The notes under the pieces are model-generated. The model saw nothing but the letters and a program-made list of their open reading frames with translations. It ran no database searches and was not told the DNA's origin. A stretch of 15,427 bases of DNA from Zeimonas sp035303885. GTDB lineage: Bacteria > Pseudomonadota > Gammaproteobacteria > Burkholderiales > Burkholderiaceae_E. Shown piece by piece: positions 15,258-15,427 of the stretch. Numbering within the stretch: the first letter of the stretch is position 1; every line of letters starts with the position of its first letter. Position numbers and translations under genes: made by a program. The stretch covers positions 1 through 15,427 of the forward strand of contig DATGRE010000303.1 in NCBI GenBank assembly GCA_035303885.1, read 5' to 3'.

Positions 15258-15427
15258 ATGCGGTGGCGTGACTTCCGACAGAGCTCCAACGTCGAGGATC
15301 GGCGTGGCCTGCCGATCCCGGGCGGCGCCGGCGGCCTCGGCATCGGCACGGTTGTCGTCGCCTTCGTCGCCGCCTGGCTCCTCGGCATCGATCCGGGCGT
15401 GCTGCTCGGCATGCTCCAGGGAGACGG
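15258..15427 (+). CDS. Neutral zinc metallopeptidase (YpfJ type), N-terminal fragment cut by window edge
   Basis: The first 56 codons read MRWRDFRQSSNVEDRRG, the typical start of the YpfJ/KPN_02809 neutral zinc metallopeptidase family, then a Gly-rich stretch and one membrane helix (about 30-52, GIGTVVVAFVAAWLLG). The HExxH-containing catalytic domain would lie beyond the window, so activity cannot be judged. GGAG at 15247-15250 stands 7 bases before the ATG. Assignment rests on the N-terminal signature only. Confidence 0.75.
   Translation, partial: MRWRDFRQSSNVEDRRGLPIPGGAGGLGIGTVVVAFVAAWLLGIDPGVLLGMLQGD

Noticed and set aside
11915..15271. 1,118-codon plus-strand frame spanning prfC and the DUF genes
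   Set aside because: It runs through three well-supported genes in the wrong frame or strand and has low-complexity Arg/Ala-rich translation.

Overview
The window is GC-rich (roughly 70%), densely coded chromosomal DNA with strong G/C third-position bias. DnaE, GluQ-RS, RhlE and PrfC look betaproteobacterial, most like Burkholderiales; this is a judgement from protein sequence, not from a search. There are no rRNA, tRNA, CRISPR, IS or phage genes, and no gene-free stretch longer than about 210 bp.

Left part (1-3677): the 5' portion of dnaE on the minus strand, which runs off the left edge. Divergent from it is an alpha/beta hydrolase of the monoacylglycerol lipase type. Converging on that is a WrbA-like flavodoxin-family protein, preceded one base upstream by an unrecognised 32-codon ORF with three cysteines. 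Divergent from that pair is gluQ, the glutamyl-Q tRNA(Asp) synthetase.

Middle (3713-9618, minus strand): a tightly packed four-gene signalling operon. In transcription order it encodes a membrane-anchored GAF/coiled-coil hybrid histidine kinase with three receiver domains, a CheR methyltransferase, a receiver-less CheB methylesterase, and a soluble receiver-histidine kinase fusion. Gene junctions are 4 nt apart or ATGA overlaps. No chemoreceptor, CheA, CheW or flagellar gene lies nearby, so this looks like a chemotaxis-derived adaptation module attached to a multistep phosphorelay. Upstream is rhlE, a DEAD-box RNA helicase (minus strand).

Right part (11329-15427): an uncharacterised lipoprotein gene and prfC (release factor 3) on the plus strand, then a divergent pair of uncharacterised cysteine-rich families. 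One encodes a DUF1326-type soluble protein (minus), the other a DUF2182-type integral membrane protein (plus). Both have strong ribosome-binding sites and share a 161-bp control region with three CACGAA repeats. The window ends in the start of a YpfJ-type neutral zinc metallopeptidase gene.

The best candidates for undescribed biology are the DUF1326/DUF2182 pair, the 32-aa cysteine-containing ORF coupled to the flavoprotein gene, and the CheR/CheB-hybrid kinase operon, where the kinase's own Glu/Gln-rich coiled coil could be the methylation target (inference).
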